A program made the translations under genes and the position numbers. 64,000 bases of DNA from Pararhizobium sp. YC-54. GTDB lineage: Bacteria > Pseudomonadota > Alphaproteobacteria > Rhizobiales > Rhizobiaceae. The DNA is taken from the NCBI RefSeq assembly GCF_025847205.1, contig NZ_JAOYTH010000016.1, forward strand, positions 1 through 64,000, in the 5' to 3' direction. Below, piece by piece: positions 20,691-30,179 of this stretch (position 1 is the first letter of the stretch; every line of letters begins with the position of its first letter). The notes under the pieces were generated by a model. The model was not told where the DNA came from. It worked only from the letters and a program-made list of their open reading frames with translations, and searched no databases.

Positions 20691-23600
20691 GTGCGGATCG
20701 TACAACGTGGTGATTGGGTGGCTTTTACTTATTTGGTACCAACAATCGAGTGTTTAGCGGACGAAACGGTGCTTATTCAAGCCTGGAGGAAGACATCCAA
20801 CTACATCCGCTACCACAACTGGTTCTCGGATACCCTTGAGCTCGACCGCACTGCGGTAAACCTTCGGGAGTTTATTTCTGACATCTCCCACCAGATCAAA
20901 TCCGGTGCCGCCCACCATTCGGAGCCAATCCGAATGGTGCCGGCACCCAAAAGCCATGCGTGGCGAGTTGAGAAGGATGGCCGCTGGAATCCTGTCGGCG
21001 CGAAAGGCGACGTGGTAAAAATTCGCCCGCTTGCTCATGTCAGCCTGCGGGATCAGGTAATAGCAACGGCGTTGATGATGTGCCTGGCAGACCGAGCGGA
21101 GACGCTCCAAGGGGACCCTACCACGCCTTTGGCTAGCCCCGGTATTGGTTCGATCGTGTCGTACGGCAATCGCTTACTATGTGATTACGATGACGGATTC
21201 GCCAAGCATCGATGGGGGTCCTCTAATCTCTATCGCGGGTTCTACGAAGACTATCAAAAATTTCTGGCTAGACCTGAAATGATGGCGGAGGCGATTTACG
21301 GACATGCTCCCAAAACATTGGTGGTACAGTCGGACCTGAAGCAATTCTATGATCGCGTTACCGAGGAGCTTCTGCACGGCGCGATACGCGGGCTTCAACA
21401 TCAGGCCGACGACCTTGACTTCTTCGATCTGGCGACCAACTTCCTGTCATGGAACTGGGCCCCCGTAGATCGGGATGAGGCAAAGATCTACGCGAAACAG
21501 TGCGGCATGCCGGACTTTAGCAGGATCTTCCTCCCTCAGGGGCTCGTCGCAGCCGGCTTCTTCGCTAACATCGCTCTTTCGAAATTTGATCAGCACATTC
21601 GGGAACAGATCGGGTTCGAGATTCTGCAGGACGTTAAACTTCACGACGCCGCTCGCTATGTGGACGATCTTCGTTTCGTGCTTACGGCACCAGCAACCGC
21701 GGATATAGAGCGAATCAGGGTCGATGTCTTCGGATGGATTGCTGAATGCCTAGACCGGTTCGCGCCAGGGCTCAGCCCGTCGGACGAGAAAACTCAGGTG
21801 TCACCATTCCGCGCCGACGAAAGGCCTATGGTCCAGCAGAGCAAGCGCATGGCGCGCATTCAATCTGCGATCTCGGGCGGTTTTGATCCAATCGCGGGAG
21901 GAGAGATCCTCGATTCAGTTCTAGGCCTAATCCGAGCGCAGGAACGCTTGGCCAAGGCCGAATCGATCAATCGTTACGATCCATTTAGACCAATTCCTGA
22001 CGTACGCGACTCAACTGTCGATCGCTTCGTCGCTGGACGCTTCCGCAGCACGTATCGCTCACTTCGTCCCCAGCTCTGGCAAACCGCCGAAGAGCAAAAG
22101 CAGCAAGGCGACGATGAACTGTATAGCCAATTCAAAGGGGTTCGGACTCGAGATGAGCTGGATGATGAGACCCGCGCATTTGCTTTAGAGCTGGTCTCCA
22201 GGTGGAGCAACGATCCGTCGAACGTTCGCTTGCTGCGGATAGCGCTGGACCTTTGGCCTGCACCTGATCTTCTTGAGCGCGTTCTCAGGTTGCTTCAACG
22301 TTTCACCAAAAAGGGGGGGCCGCGTAAGGCGCCGCGCCGGATAGCTTGGTACTGCCTTTCGGAGATCCTGAGAGCTGGCGCCGTCGAGACCGGGTTCGTC
22401 GAGGATGACGAACAGTTACCCTCGACAGTGGATGTTGACGGATACCGCCGCGTCCTTCGTGAGGAGGCATTGCGGATTGTCAAGACAACTGAAACGAGGC
22501 TCCCGTGGTACCTGATACAACAGGCTTACTTGTTGTTGGCTACGGCTCCACCCTCCCTCGATGAATTACCCAGGCTCAAGCGCAAGAATAGCTGGCCCTA
22601 CGTTCGGCTCCTGCAGTTCCTGAACGGCTCTGCCGGCAACCTGGTGGCGGAGGAATTCGCGACGTACGCCGTCTTGGCGCGACGCTCCTTCCTAAACCAA
22701 AACCGTGCGTCGAGACTCGTAGGTCGTCAATTGGGACCGGCGAGACTGAATCAGATTGCATCCGTTGATCCCAACTTCGCTGCCGAATTGGTCGAACATG
22801 TGGGCAAGGCGTCTTGGCTCACCCCGCGATCTAAGGCGGACTTAGGCATTTCCGAGCAGTCGACTGCGAAAAGTACACTCGCCCAGATCGTGCTTGCGCC
22901 TCAAACTCGACACACTTTACGCAATGAGCTAGCTCTGCTTTCTTTTGCCTCAAAGTTCCTGAACGCTCTTAACGGTGGCGCGGAGACCGGTACAATCACT
23001 CCCTCCGAAATCGCATTGACCATAGGGGTTGAGGCAAGCGACATCGTCGATCTGCAAATCAACCAGCGTGTTCTGGTTGGTGCCTCCCTGTACGACCCAC
23101 CTTCATGGGCGCCAACAAAGGATCATTGGCGCTTTCAGTTGGGCTTCCTGCTGCGCTTCATTCTCACTGCACAAGCAGACTTCAGCAGACCTTCACGGAG
23201 GCCTCACTGGAAGGAAGATCGACAAATCTATAGGCCGCCCAGGGGGCATTGGCACGAACGACTGTATGGCTTCTACAATGGTCATGCGGGCTTCGGCGAC
23301 GATTGGCTGCCAATCTCCGATTGGTTGGAGAAGTTACTCTTTGGCCTCCTATGGTGGCCCGGTTGCGCTGGCCGAGTTCTCGACTCTCCGGTGGCAGAGA
23401 GTCTCCAAGAGACGCTCGAAGTCGTCGATCGGCGGCTCGATGTTATGCGTGACCTACAGGGTACAAGCGTTAATCTTCTCCCTCTAAGGGCGCCGGGATC
23501 CTTTCAGCGCCATGGGAAGCCACTGCGTACATGTGTTGTACAGATGGCATTTCCTTCACTAACGGATTTTGACGCGGCAGATCTAAGTATGTCCTCGCCT

Positions 23601-24383
23601 ACCCGTCGGATCCGTCACCGTCGACATTTGTCAGCCGCTCTGGCCGCGGTTCGGAGTTCCCTTGCCCTCCGCGAGACCCACAAAAAAATCGAAGGCCGGC
23701 TTGATTGGCTCATACTGCCCGAACTGTCGGTACACCCTAACGACGTGCAAACGCATCTAGTGCCTTTCGCGCGAGCGCATAAAACGATCATTCTCGCGGG
23801 CCTGACATACGAAGAGCTCTTTCCCGGTCAGCCGTTGGTAAACTCCGCGATATGGGTTTTGCCGAGTCAAGATCCGACACGTGGTGTGCAAATTCTGGTT
23901 AGGCGGCAAGGCAAGCAACACCTCGCGCCGGACGAAAAGGCTTACGAGACCAGCGGACTTCTTCAACCGTTTAGACCCTGTCAATGGCTAATTGGATACG
24001 ACTGGTCGGCCGACGATGATGCGGACCCGCTGTGGTTGAGTGGCGCGATCTGCTTCGATGCCACCGATCTTCGATTGGCAGCCGACCTGAAGAACAGGTC
24101 TGATGTCTTCGCGATACCGGCCATGAACAAGGACGTTAACACGTTCGACAATATGGCGATCGCACTCCACTATCACATGCATCAAATGATAGTCGTAGCG
24201 AACAACGGGCACTTTGGCGGAAGCAATGCGTATGCGCCGTTCAAACAGTCCTGGGAACGTCGCGTTTTCCACACGCACGGCCAGCCACAGGCTTCGATCG
24301 CGTTTTTCGAGTTGGACGACATCGCCGCGTTTAAGGACCGCCGGGCAAGTGGTGGTCCCTTTAAGCCGCCCCCGGCGGGGTAG
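20691..24383 (+). CDS. Defence-associated reverse transcriptase fused to nitrilase domain (DRT class 1, UG1/UG5-like)
   Basis: The 1230-residue protein has an N-terminal reverse transcriptase. It shows motif A SDLKQFYD (about 214), FLPQGLVAAGFFANI as motif B, and the catalytic RYVDD (about 321). A long helical middle follows. A C-terminal carbon-nitrogen hydrolase (nitrilase) domain retains all three catalytic residues: Glu in LPELS (about 1010), Lys in the DEKAYE/GKQHL region (about 1075-1082) and Cys in GAICFDATD (about 1118). RT-nitrilase fusions belong to the unknown-group RTs known as DRT class 1, which protect against phages. No group II intron or retron parts are present. The start is uncertain: GTG at 20691 or GTG at 20718; neither has a strong ribosome site. 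Confidence 0.88.
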   Translation: MRIVQRGDWVAFTYLVPTIECLADETVLIQAWRKTSNYIRYHNWFSDTLELDRTAVNLREFISDISHQIKSGAAHHSEPIRMVPAPKSHAWRVEKDGRWNPVGAKGDVVKIRPLAHVSLRDQVIATALMMCLADRAETLQGDPTTPLASPGIGSIVSYGNRLLCDYDDGFAKHRWGSSNLYRGFYEDYQKFLARPEMMAEAIYGHAPKTLVVQSDLKQFYDRVTEELLHGAIRGLQHQADDLDFFDLATNFLSWNWAPVDRDEAKIYAKQCGMPDFSRIFLPQGLVAAGFFANIALSKFDQHIREQIGFEILQDVKLHDAARYVDDLRFVLTAPATADIERIRVDVFGWIAECLDRFAPGLSPSDEKTQVSPFRADERPMVQQSKRMARIQSAISGGFDPIAGGEILDSVLGLIRAQERLAKAESINRYDPFRPIPDVRDSTVDRFVAGRFRSTYRSLRPQLWQTAEEQKQQGDDELYSQFKGVRTRDELDDETRAFALELVSRWSNDPSNVRLLRIALDLWPAPDLLERVLRLLQRFTKKGGPRKAPRRIAWYCLSEILRAGAVETGFVEDDEQLPSTVDVDGYRRVLREEALRIVKTTETRLPWYLIQQAYLLLATAPPSLDELPRLKRKNSWPYVRLLQFLNGSAGNLVAEEFATYAVLARRSFLNQNRASRLVGRQLGPARLNQIASVDPNFAAELVEHVGKASWLTPRSKADLGISEQSTAKSTLAQIVLAPQTRHTLRNELALLSFASKFLNALNGGAETGTITPSEIALTIGVEASDIVDLQINQRVLVGASLYDPPSWAPTKDHWRFQLGFLLRFILTAQADFSRPSRRPHWKEDRQIYRPPRGHWHERLYGFYNGHAGFGDDWLPISDWLEKLLFGLLWWPGCAGRVLDSPVAESLQETLEVVDRRLDVMRDLQGTSVNLLPLRAPGSFQRHGKPLRTCVVQMAFPSLTDFDAADLSMSSPTRRIRHRRHLSAALAAVRSSLALRETHKKIEGRLDWLILPELSVHPNDVQTHLVPFARAHKTIILAGLTYEELFPGQPLVNSAIWVLPSQDPTRGVQILVRRQGKQHLAPDEKAYETSGLLQPFRPCQWLIGYDWSADDDADPLWLSGAICFDATDLRLAADLKNRSDVFAIPAMNKDVNTFDNMAIALHYHMHQMIVVANNGHFGGSNAYAPFKQSWERRVFHTHGQPQASIAFFELDDIAAFKDRRASGGPFKPPPAG

Positions 24384-24403
24384 GTCAGGCGCGGGGGCGG
24401 GAA

Positions 24404-25651
24404 ATGGATAGCATCACAGACATCGTCGTAGTGGGGGCGGGCGCCGCAGGCATTTCTGCTATGCGTGTGTTGGCCAGAGCCAATTGCACTTCGTTGCTGC
24501 TTGAGGCGTCGCCGCGAATTGGAGGCCGTGCCTGGACCGTCATGCCGAAAAGGGAACAGCACGTTGATTTGGGATGTGGGTGGTTACATTCGGCGGAGCA
24601 GAATCCGTGGGTACAGGTTGCCGAAGAGGCGGGCGTTTCAGTTGATCGCCGACAGGCTGCTTGGGGGAAGCAATACCAGAACTTGGATTTTAATCCGGAG
24701 GAGCAAAAAGCGGCACGGAAATTCCTGAGAGATTGGAATTCGGAGATGTGGGAGCGCCCCCCTGAGACCGACAGCGCTTGGGACGCCGCATCGCGGGTGG
24801 AGGGTGTGGAGCGCTGGCGGCCATATCTCGAACGGGTCGTCGGTGCCGTCAGCGGAAAACGGTTGGATGAAGTGTCCGTCACCGACTTTATGAACTATCA
24901 CCAAGCCAGTACGGAAGCCGATTGGCGTCTTCCAGTGGGCTTCGGGCATTTAGTGGCTGCGAGCCTACCGCGAGAGGCGAACACGTTAGTGGCCACCCCA
25001 GTAACCGGCATTGTGCTTGAGCCGTTTGGTGTAAGGCTGGAAACAAGGAGCGGCACTTTACGGGCGCGTGCTGCAATCCTTACAGTTTCCACAAACGTGC
25101 TGGCCTCGGGTTCCATTGCTTTGCCAACAGCGCTGACGGATTGGCAAGCGGCAGCGTCGGATCTGTCGCTAGGAAGCAATGAGAAGGTTTTCTTAGAGAT
25201 TGTATCTCCCTCAGACTTCGAGCCTGAAACTCAGGTCGTCGGAAATCCGCGGTCTTCCATCACGGGAGCTTACTACATACGACCGCTCGGGAGGAATGTG
25301 GTTGAGAGCTTTTACGGTGGGGAGGCGGCATCTGAGATTTGGTCCTTGGGTCCTGCCCACGCTTATGACTTCGCGACCAATGAATTAGTTCGACTGTTCG
25401 GTTCCAAGGCGCGTTCAAGTCTCCGACCGCTCACCATCTCCGGATGGAAACAGGACCCATGGGTATTGGGAAGCTACAGTTGCGCTTCGCCTCGCAAATC
25501 GATCGCCAGAACTCAGCTCGCACGAGCTTACGACGGCAGGATTTTTTTCGCAGGCGAAGCGACGCATCGCACCGCTTTTTCAACAGTGCACGGCGCATTC
25601 CTCAGCGGGGAACGCGCGGCGCAAGAAGCGCTACATGCCTTGTCGGTTTAG
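24404..25651 (+). CDS. FAD-dependent amine oxidase family protein
   Basis: The 415-residue flavoprotein opens with the dinucleotide-binding motif VVVGAGAAGISA (about 8-19), then EASPRIGGRAWT (about 34-45), the second FAD contact of the monoamine oxidase/phytoene desaturase superfamily. It ends with FFAGEATHRTAFSTVHGAFLSG, the C-terminal FAD motif. It probably oxidises an amine or similar substrate with oxygen. It has no signal peptide. It starts only 20 bp after the reverse transcriptase stop in the same direction, so they are very likely one transcript. A flavin oxidase is an unusual companion for an RT defence gene. Confidence 0.85.
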   Translation: MDSITDIVVVGAGAAGISAMRVLARANCTSLLLEASPRIGGRAWTVMPKREQHVDLGCGWLHSAEQNPWVQVAEEAGVSVDRRQAAWGKQYQNLDFNPEEQKAARKFLRDWNSEMWERPPETDSAWDAASRVEGVERWRPYLERVVGAVSGKRLDEVSVTDFMNYHQASTEADWRLPVGFGHLVAASLPREANTLVATPVTGIVLEPFGVRLETRSGTLRARAAILTVSTNVLASGSIALPTALTDWQAAASDLSLGSNEKVFLEIVSPSDFEPETQVVGNPRSSITGAYYIRPLGRNVVESFYGGEAASEIWSLGPAHAYDFATNELVRLFGSKARSSLRPLTISGWKQDPWVLGSYSCASPRKSIARTQLARAYDGRIFFAGEATHRTAFSTVHGAFLSGERAAQEALHALSV

Positions 25652-25809
25652 GAGGACAGCTCCACTCTCGTCGTTCACGCGCTTGGGCGAAGGTGGCCTG
25701 TAACCTCGATGGCGCAATCTAACAATATGCCGTGCACCACTAACCTCTCAGCTCCAGCCGGAGGTCTCATTCTCGTGGCTAACAAAGATCGAAAGAAATG
25801 GGGTGCGCA

Positions 25810-26700
25810 ATGAGTGACCTCGACCTCGCCTCAATGGCTTCAACCTTAGAAGCCAGTGGACAGTACCGTGTACTGCGCCGACTTATCCCGCGACCTCCGC
25901 GCCCTCATCCTGATGGCGCAAAGCTTCGTACCGGCCTTTTCGTCGACGTCGAGACCACCGGTCTGGATGTACGCCAGGACGAGATCATCGAACTCGCCAT
26001 GGTACCGTTCCGGTACGGTCTCGATGGCACAATCTACGAGGTACTGGAGCCTTTTCACGGATACCGGCAACCGTCGCGCCCGATCTTGCCCCTTATCACA
26101 TCGCTCACCGGTATCGATGACGCCACCGTTGAGGGTACGGACATCGCTCCCGCGAATGTCGCGAGTTTTGCTGCGCCCGCTGCGTTAGTCATCGCACATA
26201 ACGCGTCATTCGATCGGCGCTTTTTGGAACGATATAGCGAAGTCTTCAAAACCAAGCCTTGGGCTTGCTCCATGAGCGAAATCGACTGGAGTTCCGAGGG
26301 CTTTGAGGGAACCAAACTTGCGTATCTCGCCATGGGAGCAGGATTTTATTATGAACGTCACCGTGCGACCAGTGATTGTCTGGCGGCAATCGAGCTCCTC
26401 GCGCTACCACTTCCGAAGAGCGGCAAGACCGGACTTTATCGACTACTCCAAAATGCTCGAACTCCCAAATGGCGCATTTGGGCGGAAGGCGCTCCTTTCT
26501 CGATGAAAGATGCACTCAAGGCTCGGGGATACAAATGGAACGGAGACGACAGCGTACCTCCACGCTGCTGGTCCATCGAAGTGACGGACGCAGACAAGGA
26601 TGCGGAGCTAAGATTTCTCCGCGAGAGCATATATGGAGCGGACGTCGAGCCGTTGATGCGAATGATAGATCCTTACGATCGCTTCTCTGATCGTTGCTGA
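25810..26700 (+). CDS. DEDDh 3'-5' exonuclease (DnaQ-like)
   Basis: The 296-residue protein contains the three Exo motifs of the DnaQ/epsilon superfamily: GLFVDVETTGLD (about 42-53), AHNASFDRRFLER (about 127-139) and HRATSDCLAAIELL (about 184-197), giving D, E, D and the HxxxxD pair of the DEDDh type. The C-terminal third (RIWAEGAPFSMKDALKARGY...) is an accessory domain often seen in stand-alone bacterial exonucleases. The ATG at 25810 is preferred because of a GGGGT box 5 bp upstream; an in-frame ATG four codons earlier (25798) is possible. It follows the oxidase by 158 bp in the same direction and may be a further member of the cluster. Confidence 0.85.
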   Translation: MSDLDLASMASTLEASGQYRVLRRLIPRPPRPHPDGAKLRTGLFVDVETTGLDVRQDEIIELAMVPFRYGLDGTIYEVLEPFHGYRQPSRPILPLITSLTGIDDATVEGTDIAPANVASFAAPAALVIAHNASFDRRFLERYSEVFKTKPWACSMSEIDWSSEGFEGTKLAYLAMGAGFYYERHRATSDCLAAIELLALPLPKSGKTGLYRLLQNARTPKWRIWAEGAPFSMKDALKARGYKWNGDDSVPPRCWSIEVTDADKDAELRFLRESIYGADVEPLMRMIDPYDRFSDRC

Positions 26701-27068
26701 GGATAACGTCACCTCGGTCCCGAAACCGCGACTTCTACTTGATCACTGCCCTGTGTCCACTTCAGGAAACGGCGGAACGGATTTGAATGACCGAAATGAC
26801 AGCGCGTTTCGGACAGGCTGCTCTAGCCAAGATGGGTCAGCAAATCTGGGGTCGAAGCGGACTGACGGCTTCAATTTGCTAGGGTACCAATGCACACCAG
26901 CAAATCCGCGTTGGCCTTAGGTTCCTCACGGATCGTATGGGAGCGACTTTCTGCGTAAGACAACATCTTCCTGGCTAGAACTGTTTTGAAGTGATGGTAG
27001 CATTGCGTTACGCCTTACGAGCAGGAGGCGGAACGCCAACGGATCAAGTTGCAGGTAGGCCGGACCCT
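26701..27068. other. Intergenic region before the GHKL nuclease gene
   Basis: I see no gene or strong structural element here. The last 75 bases could instead be the N-terminus of the next gene if it starts at GTG 26991 or ATG 26994. Confidence 0.4.
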
Positions 27069-29141
27069 ATGAACCAAATCATTGCCCTGCAGCCAGGAAT
27101 GCTTCGTACCAACCTCAGGGGGCAGATCCGCCAAACACAGCTTCCGAAATGGAAGGCGCTACTCCCGCTGTTCGAGGCGGTGATGAACTCTTTTCAAGCA
27201 ATACAGGACGCGAAGTCCGACAAGCGGCACCGTGTCACGATCGTCGTGGAGCGTAACGAAGATCTGCTTGGCGAGGACAACGCCCCTATCGTCGGCTTCG
27301 AGATCAGGGATACCGGCATCGGCTTCACCGACGAGAACTTCGACTCCTTCAACACTGCGTATTCGGAACATAAGTACGAACGAGGCGGGAAGGGCCTCGG
27401 CCGGTTCATGTGGCTCAAGGCCTTCGAGACGGTTCACGTCAAGACGACTTTCCAAGCTCAGGACGGCGACGAGGAGCCAAGTCACTGGCTGCGGGATTTT
27501 GAGTTCGGCTTCAGCTACGACCCCGACGCGGCCAGCGCGACGCAGATCGATAGCGAAGCATCAGGAACCACGGTCCGACTCGGGGGCTTCCTTTCGCCCT
27601 ACCGCGAGGAATGCCCGGCCGACATCGAGATACTTGCGCAGCGACTGGCCGAGCATTTCATCCTTGTCCTGATGCAGCCGGAATGTCCCGAGGTCGAAAT
27701 TCATGATGGCGGCATCAAGCTGTCCCTCAACAAAGTGTTTGATGAGAACTTCCAGCGCGGCGGGCGCAGCGAGAAATTCGAGATAGCCGGACGGAGTTTC
27801 CGCATCGACGGGTTTCGTTTGCACTCTCCTCGCGCATCGAAACATCGCCTGATCTACGCGGCAAACTCCCGCGCGGTGATCACCGAAAGGCTCGACCAAT
27901 TCATCCCTAACTTCATTGGGCGGCTGCAAGACGAGAAGGGAGATACTTTCGTCTATCTCGCGGTGGTCCAAGGGGACTACCTCAATGACAGGGTAAACAA
28001 TTTCCGCACCGACTTCGACATGCGCGACGAACTGGAGGACGGACAAGGCGATCTTCTTCAAGTAGAAGACCTGCGACGGTCCGACATTCGAATGGAATGC
28101 CTAGCGTTCGTGCAACGGGACCTCGCCGAATTGATCGATGGCCTTAACGCCGCAAAAGCAAAGCGGGTCCGGGATTACGTCCGAACCGAAGCTCCACAGT
28201 ACAAACCCCTCCTTCGTTATCTGGATCAGTTCATCAGCTTAATCTCGCCGAACGCCTCCAAAATGGACATGGAGTTGGCGCTCCACCGGGAACTCCATCA
28301 ACGCGAGGTCAGCCTAAAAAGGGAAGGTTCGCGCATCCTGACCGAGGCAGCCAAGCAGGAGGACTACGAAGGGTACCGTCAGCGCCTATCGGAATTCATG
28401 GAGCGTTCGAACGAACTCGGTGTCTCGGCTCTTGCCCAGTACGTGTCCCACCGCAAGATCATCATCGAGCTGTTGGAGAAGGCGCTTTCCAACGACAAGC
28501 GGACCGGCAAGTACCCGCTCGAAGAGGCGGTCCACAATATCCTGTTTCCGATGAGGGCAACGGACCAAGATATCCTTTATTCGCAACAGAACCTTTGGAT
28601 CATCGACGAACGCCTCAACTTCCATTCGTTCATTGCTTCCGACCGGCCTCTAAACTCCCACACCGATTTCACCTCGGAATCCCGAAAGCGGCCGGATCTT
28701 TTCATCTTCGACCGGAAGATTGCGTTCTCCGAAAAGCCCGACGACGGGCTGCCTCTCAATAGCATCACCGTCATCGAGTTCAAACGACCGCAGCGAGACG
28801 ACTACACTGGCGACGACAATCCGCTCAGACAAGTGTTCGAACAGATACAGCTCATTCGCGGTGGCCAGTTTAAGGATGACAACGGCAGGCCGTTGTCGGT
28901 TGCGGGGGACAAGATCCCCGCTTTCGCCTACGTCGTCTGCGACATCACGCCGACCATGCACGCCGAACTGAAGATGTCGGACGCAATGCCTACGCCGGAT
29001 CAGCGCTCCTATTACGGATATCACCGGACATTCGGGATCTATTTCGAGGTTATAGACTACGGCCGGCTTCTTGCCGATGCCAAGCGTCGTAACCGCGTCT
29101 TCTTCGACCGTCTGAACCTCATGGACGCGCAGCGCCCCTAG
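27069..29141 (+). CDS. GHKL ATPase fused to PD-(D/E)XK nuclease domain
   Basis: The 690-residue protein starts with a histidine-kinase/Hsp90-type (GHKL) ATPase: N-box FEAVMNSFQAI (about 34-44), G1 box IRDTGIGF (about 79-86) and G2 box GGKGLGRFMW (about 104-113). There is no phosphoacceptor domain. A long helical region leads to a C-terminal nuclease-like core with RPDLFIFD (about 541) and ITVIEFKRPQRD (about 566-577), fitting D...ExK of PD-(D/E)XK enzymes. A nucleotide-driven clamp that controls a nuclease is the most likely action, as in MORC/MutL-like defence ATPases. I prefer ATG 27069 because the conserved LRTNLRGQIRQT segment follows soon after; GTG 26991 is the longest alternative. Confidence 0.78.
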   Translation: MNQIIALQPGMLRTNLRGQIRQTQLPKWKALLPLFEAVMNSFQAIQDAKSDKRHRVTIVVERNEDLLGEDNAPIVGFEIRDTGIGFTDENFDSFNTAYSEHKYERGGKGLGRFMWLKAFETVHVKTTFQAQDGDEEPSHWLRDFEFGFSYDPDAASATQIDSEASGTTVRLGGFLSPYREECPADIEILAQRLAEHFILVLMQPECPEVEIHDGGIKLSLNKVFDENFQRGGRSEKFEIAGRSFRIDGFRLHSPRASKHRLIYAANSRAVITERLDQFIPNFIGRLQDEKGDTFVYLAVVQGDYLNDRVNNFRTDFDMRDELEDGQGDLLQVEDLRRSDIRMECLAFVQRDLAELIDGLNAAKAKRVRDYVRTEAPQYKPLLRYLDQFISLISPNASKMDMELALHRELHQREVSLKREGSRILTEAAKQEDYEGYRQRLSEFMERSNELGVSALAQYVSHRKIIIELLEKALSNDKRTGKYPLEEAVHNILFPMRATDQDILYSQQNLWIIDERLNFHSFIASDRPLNSHTDFTSESRKRPDLFIFDRKIAFSEKPDDGLPLNSITVIEFKRPQRDDYTGDDNPLRQVFEQIQLIRGGQFKDDNGRPLSVAGDKIPAFAYVVCDITPTMHAELKMSDAMPTPDQRSYYGYHRTFGIYFEVIDYGRLLADAKRRNRVFFDRLNLMDAQRP

Positions 29142-29850
29142 AATTCGACCTGAAAAGGCTGTGTATGGGATCGAGGGCTGCATCCCACTGTCGCATTCTG
29201 CCGCGAGGATGGAGACATCCGAGATATCCTTTCGATCGGAAGACTGCCGCGCATCGGCTAAGGCGGTCTTAACTCAGTGCCAACGGGGGAGGTCTACTTT
29301 CGCGCTCCCCTTCAGCTCAGAACGTCGGATTAAGCCGAATGGCAGCTTCTGGGCATTCGATATATGTTCTGAACGGCCGATATGACGGCGCAAAGCGGCC
29401 GCAGTACAACTGCTCCCGATGAAGGGGCGTGAGGGCCGCTTTCGGCGATACAGTTGAAAAACTCGACGGATTGACCGCTCATGGAACAGTCTCGATTATA
29501 AGACGATCAATCCCAACGATGGCTATACAGCGCACCACGGCTTTTGCGACAAGACCGGGCAGTCAATACTGACCTCACCGGATCATTCTGGAGTGTGCCA
29601 TTCGCCGACCGTGACACGCGGACATTCGTAGCTACGCTCATCCTGTACGCTTCTTCGATGCACTACTGATCGCTATTCACATGGGTCTCAAGGATGGGTT
29701 AACCTCCACGCTTACGCGCCCGGACGAACTGTTGCCCACGTTGTGAGCTTCATAGGATTCCTAAAGCTCTCGTTTGAACCACCCTTGGCTGGACGTGCTG
29801 ACAATGTAAGCTGAAAAGCCTCGCGAAGGATCGGAGGCCTTTCGCGTCGG
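29142..29850. other. Gap without a supported gene
   Basis: About 700 bases separate the convergent GHKL gene and the HTH gene. Only short ORFs without motifs occur, and no insertion-sequence end is recognisable. Confidence 0.5.
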
Positions 29851-30084
29851 TTAAATTTGGCGAAACTCAGGTAACTCTCCGCCATCGCGCGAAGTAGACG
29901 CCCTGACGTGTTTGTCGATCCACGCCTCCAGGTCGCTCGGGCGGTAGAATACGCGCCGCCCAAGCTTTAGAAAGAGCGGGCCTCCGCCCTTTACACGAAG
30001 TTTCTCAAGATAGGGTCGTGAGAGGTGGCAATGGTCGGCCGCCTCGCTGGTCTCTAGCAGTCTTTGCATCGAAGGTACTGACAT
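29851..30084 (-). CDS. AlpA/excisionase-type helix-turn-helix protein
   Basis: The 77-residue protein is a winged MerR-like HTH of the excisionase/AlpA type: LLETSEAADHCHLSRPYLEK, then GPLFLKLGRRVFYRPSDLEAWI. Such proteins bind the ends of tRNA-integrated islands, bend the DNA and direct the integrase toward excision. I choose the start at MSVPSM because AGGAGG lies 5 bp upstream; a longer frame to 30141 has no such site. It is the third gene behind the integrase in the same direction, consistent with an integration module. Confidence 0.8.
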   Translation of the reverse strand: MSVPSMQRLLETSEAADHCHLSRPYLEKLRVKGGGPLFLKLGRRVFYRPSDLEAWIDKHVRASTSRDGGELPEFRQI

Positions 30085-30179
30085 AACATCCTCCTGTCCT
30101 TTGGACCCGCAACGCGGCAACAGTGACAGGATTGCCCCCAACGGTCACCGCTGGTTGGCAAAATAGAAAAAAAGTCAAA

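Noticed and set aside
20691..24383. Group II intron maturase or retron RT
   Set aside because: The protein lacks maturase and endonuclease domains, no intron ends or msr/msd-like repeats are seen, and the C-terminus is a nitrilase.
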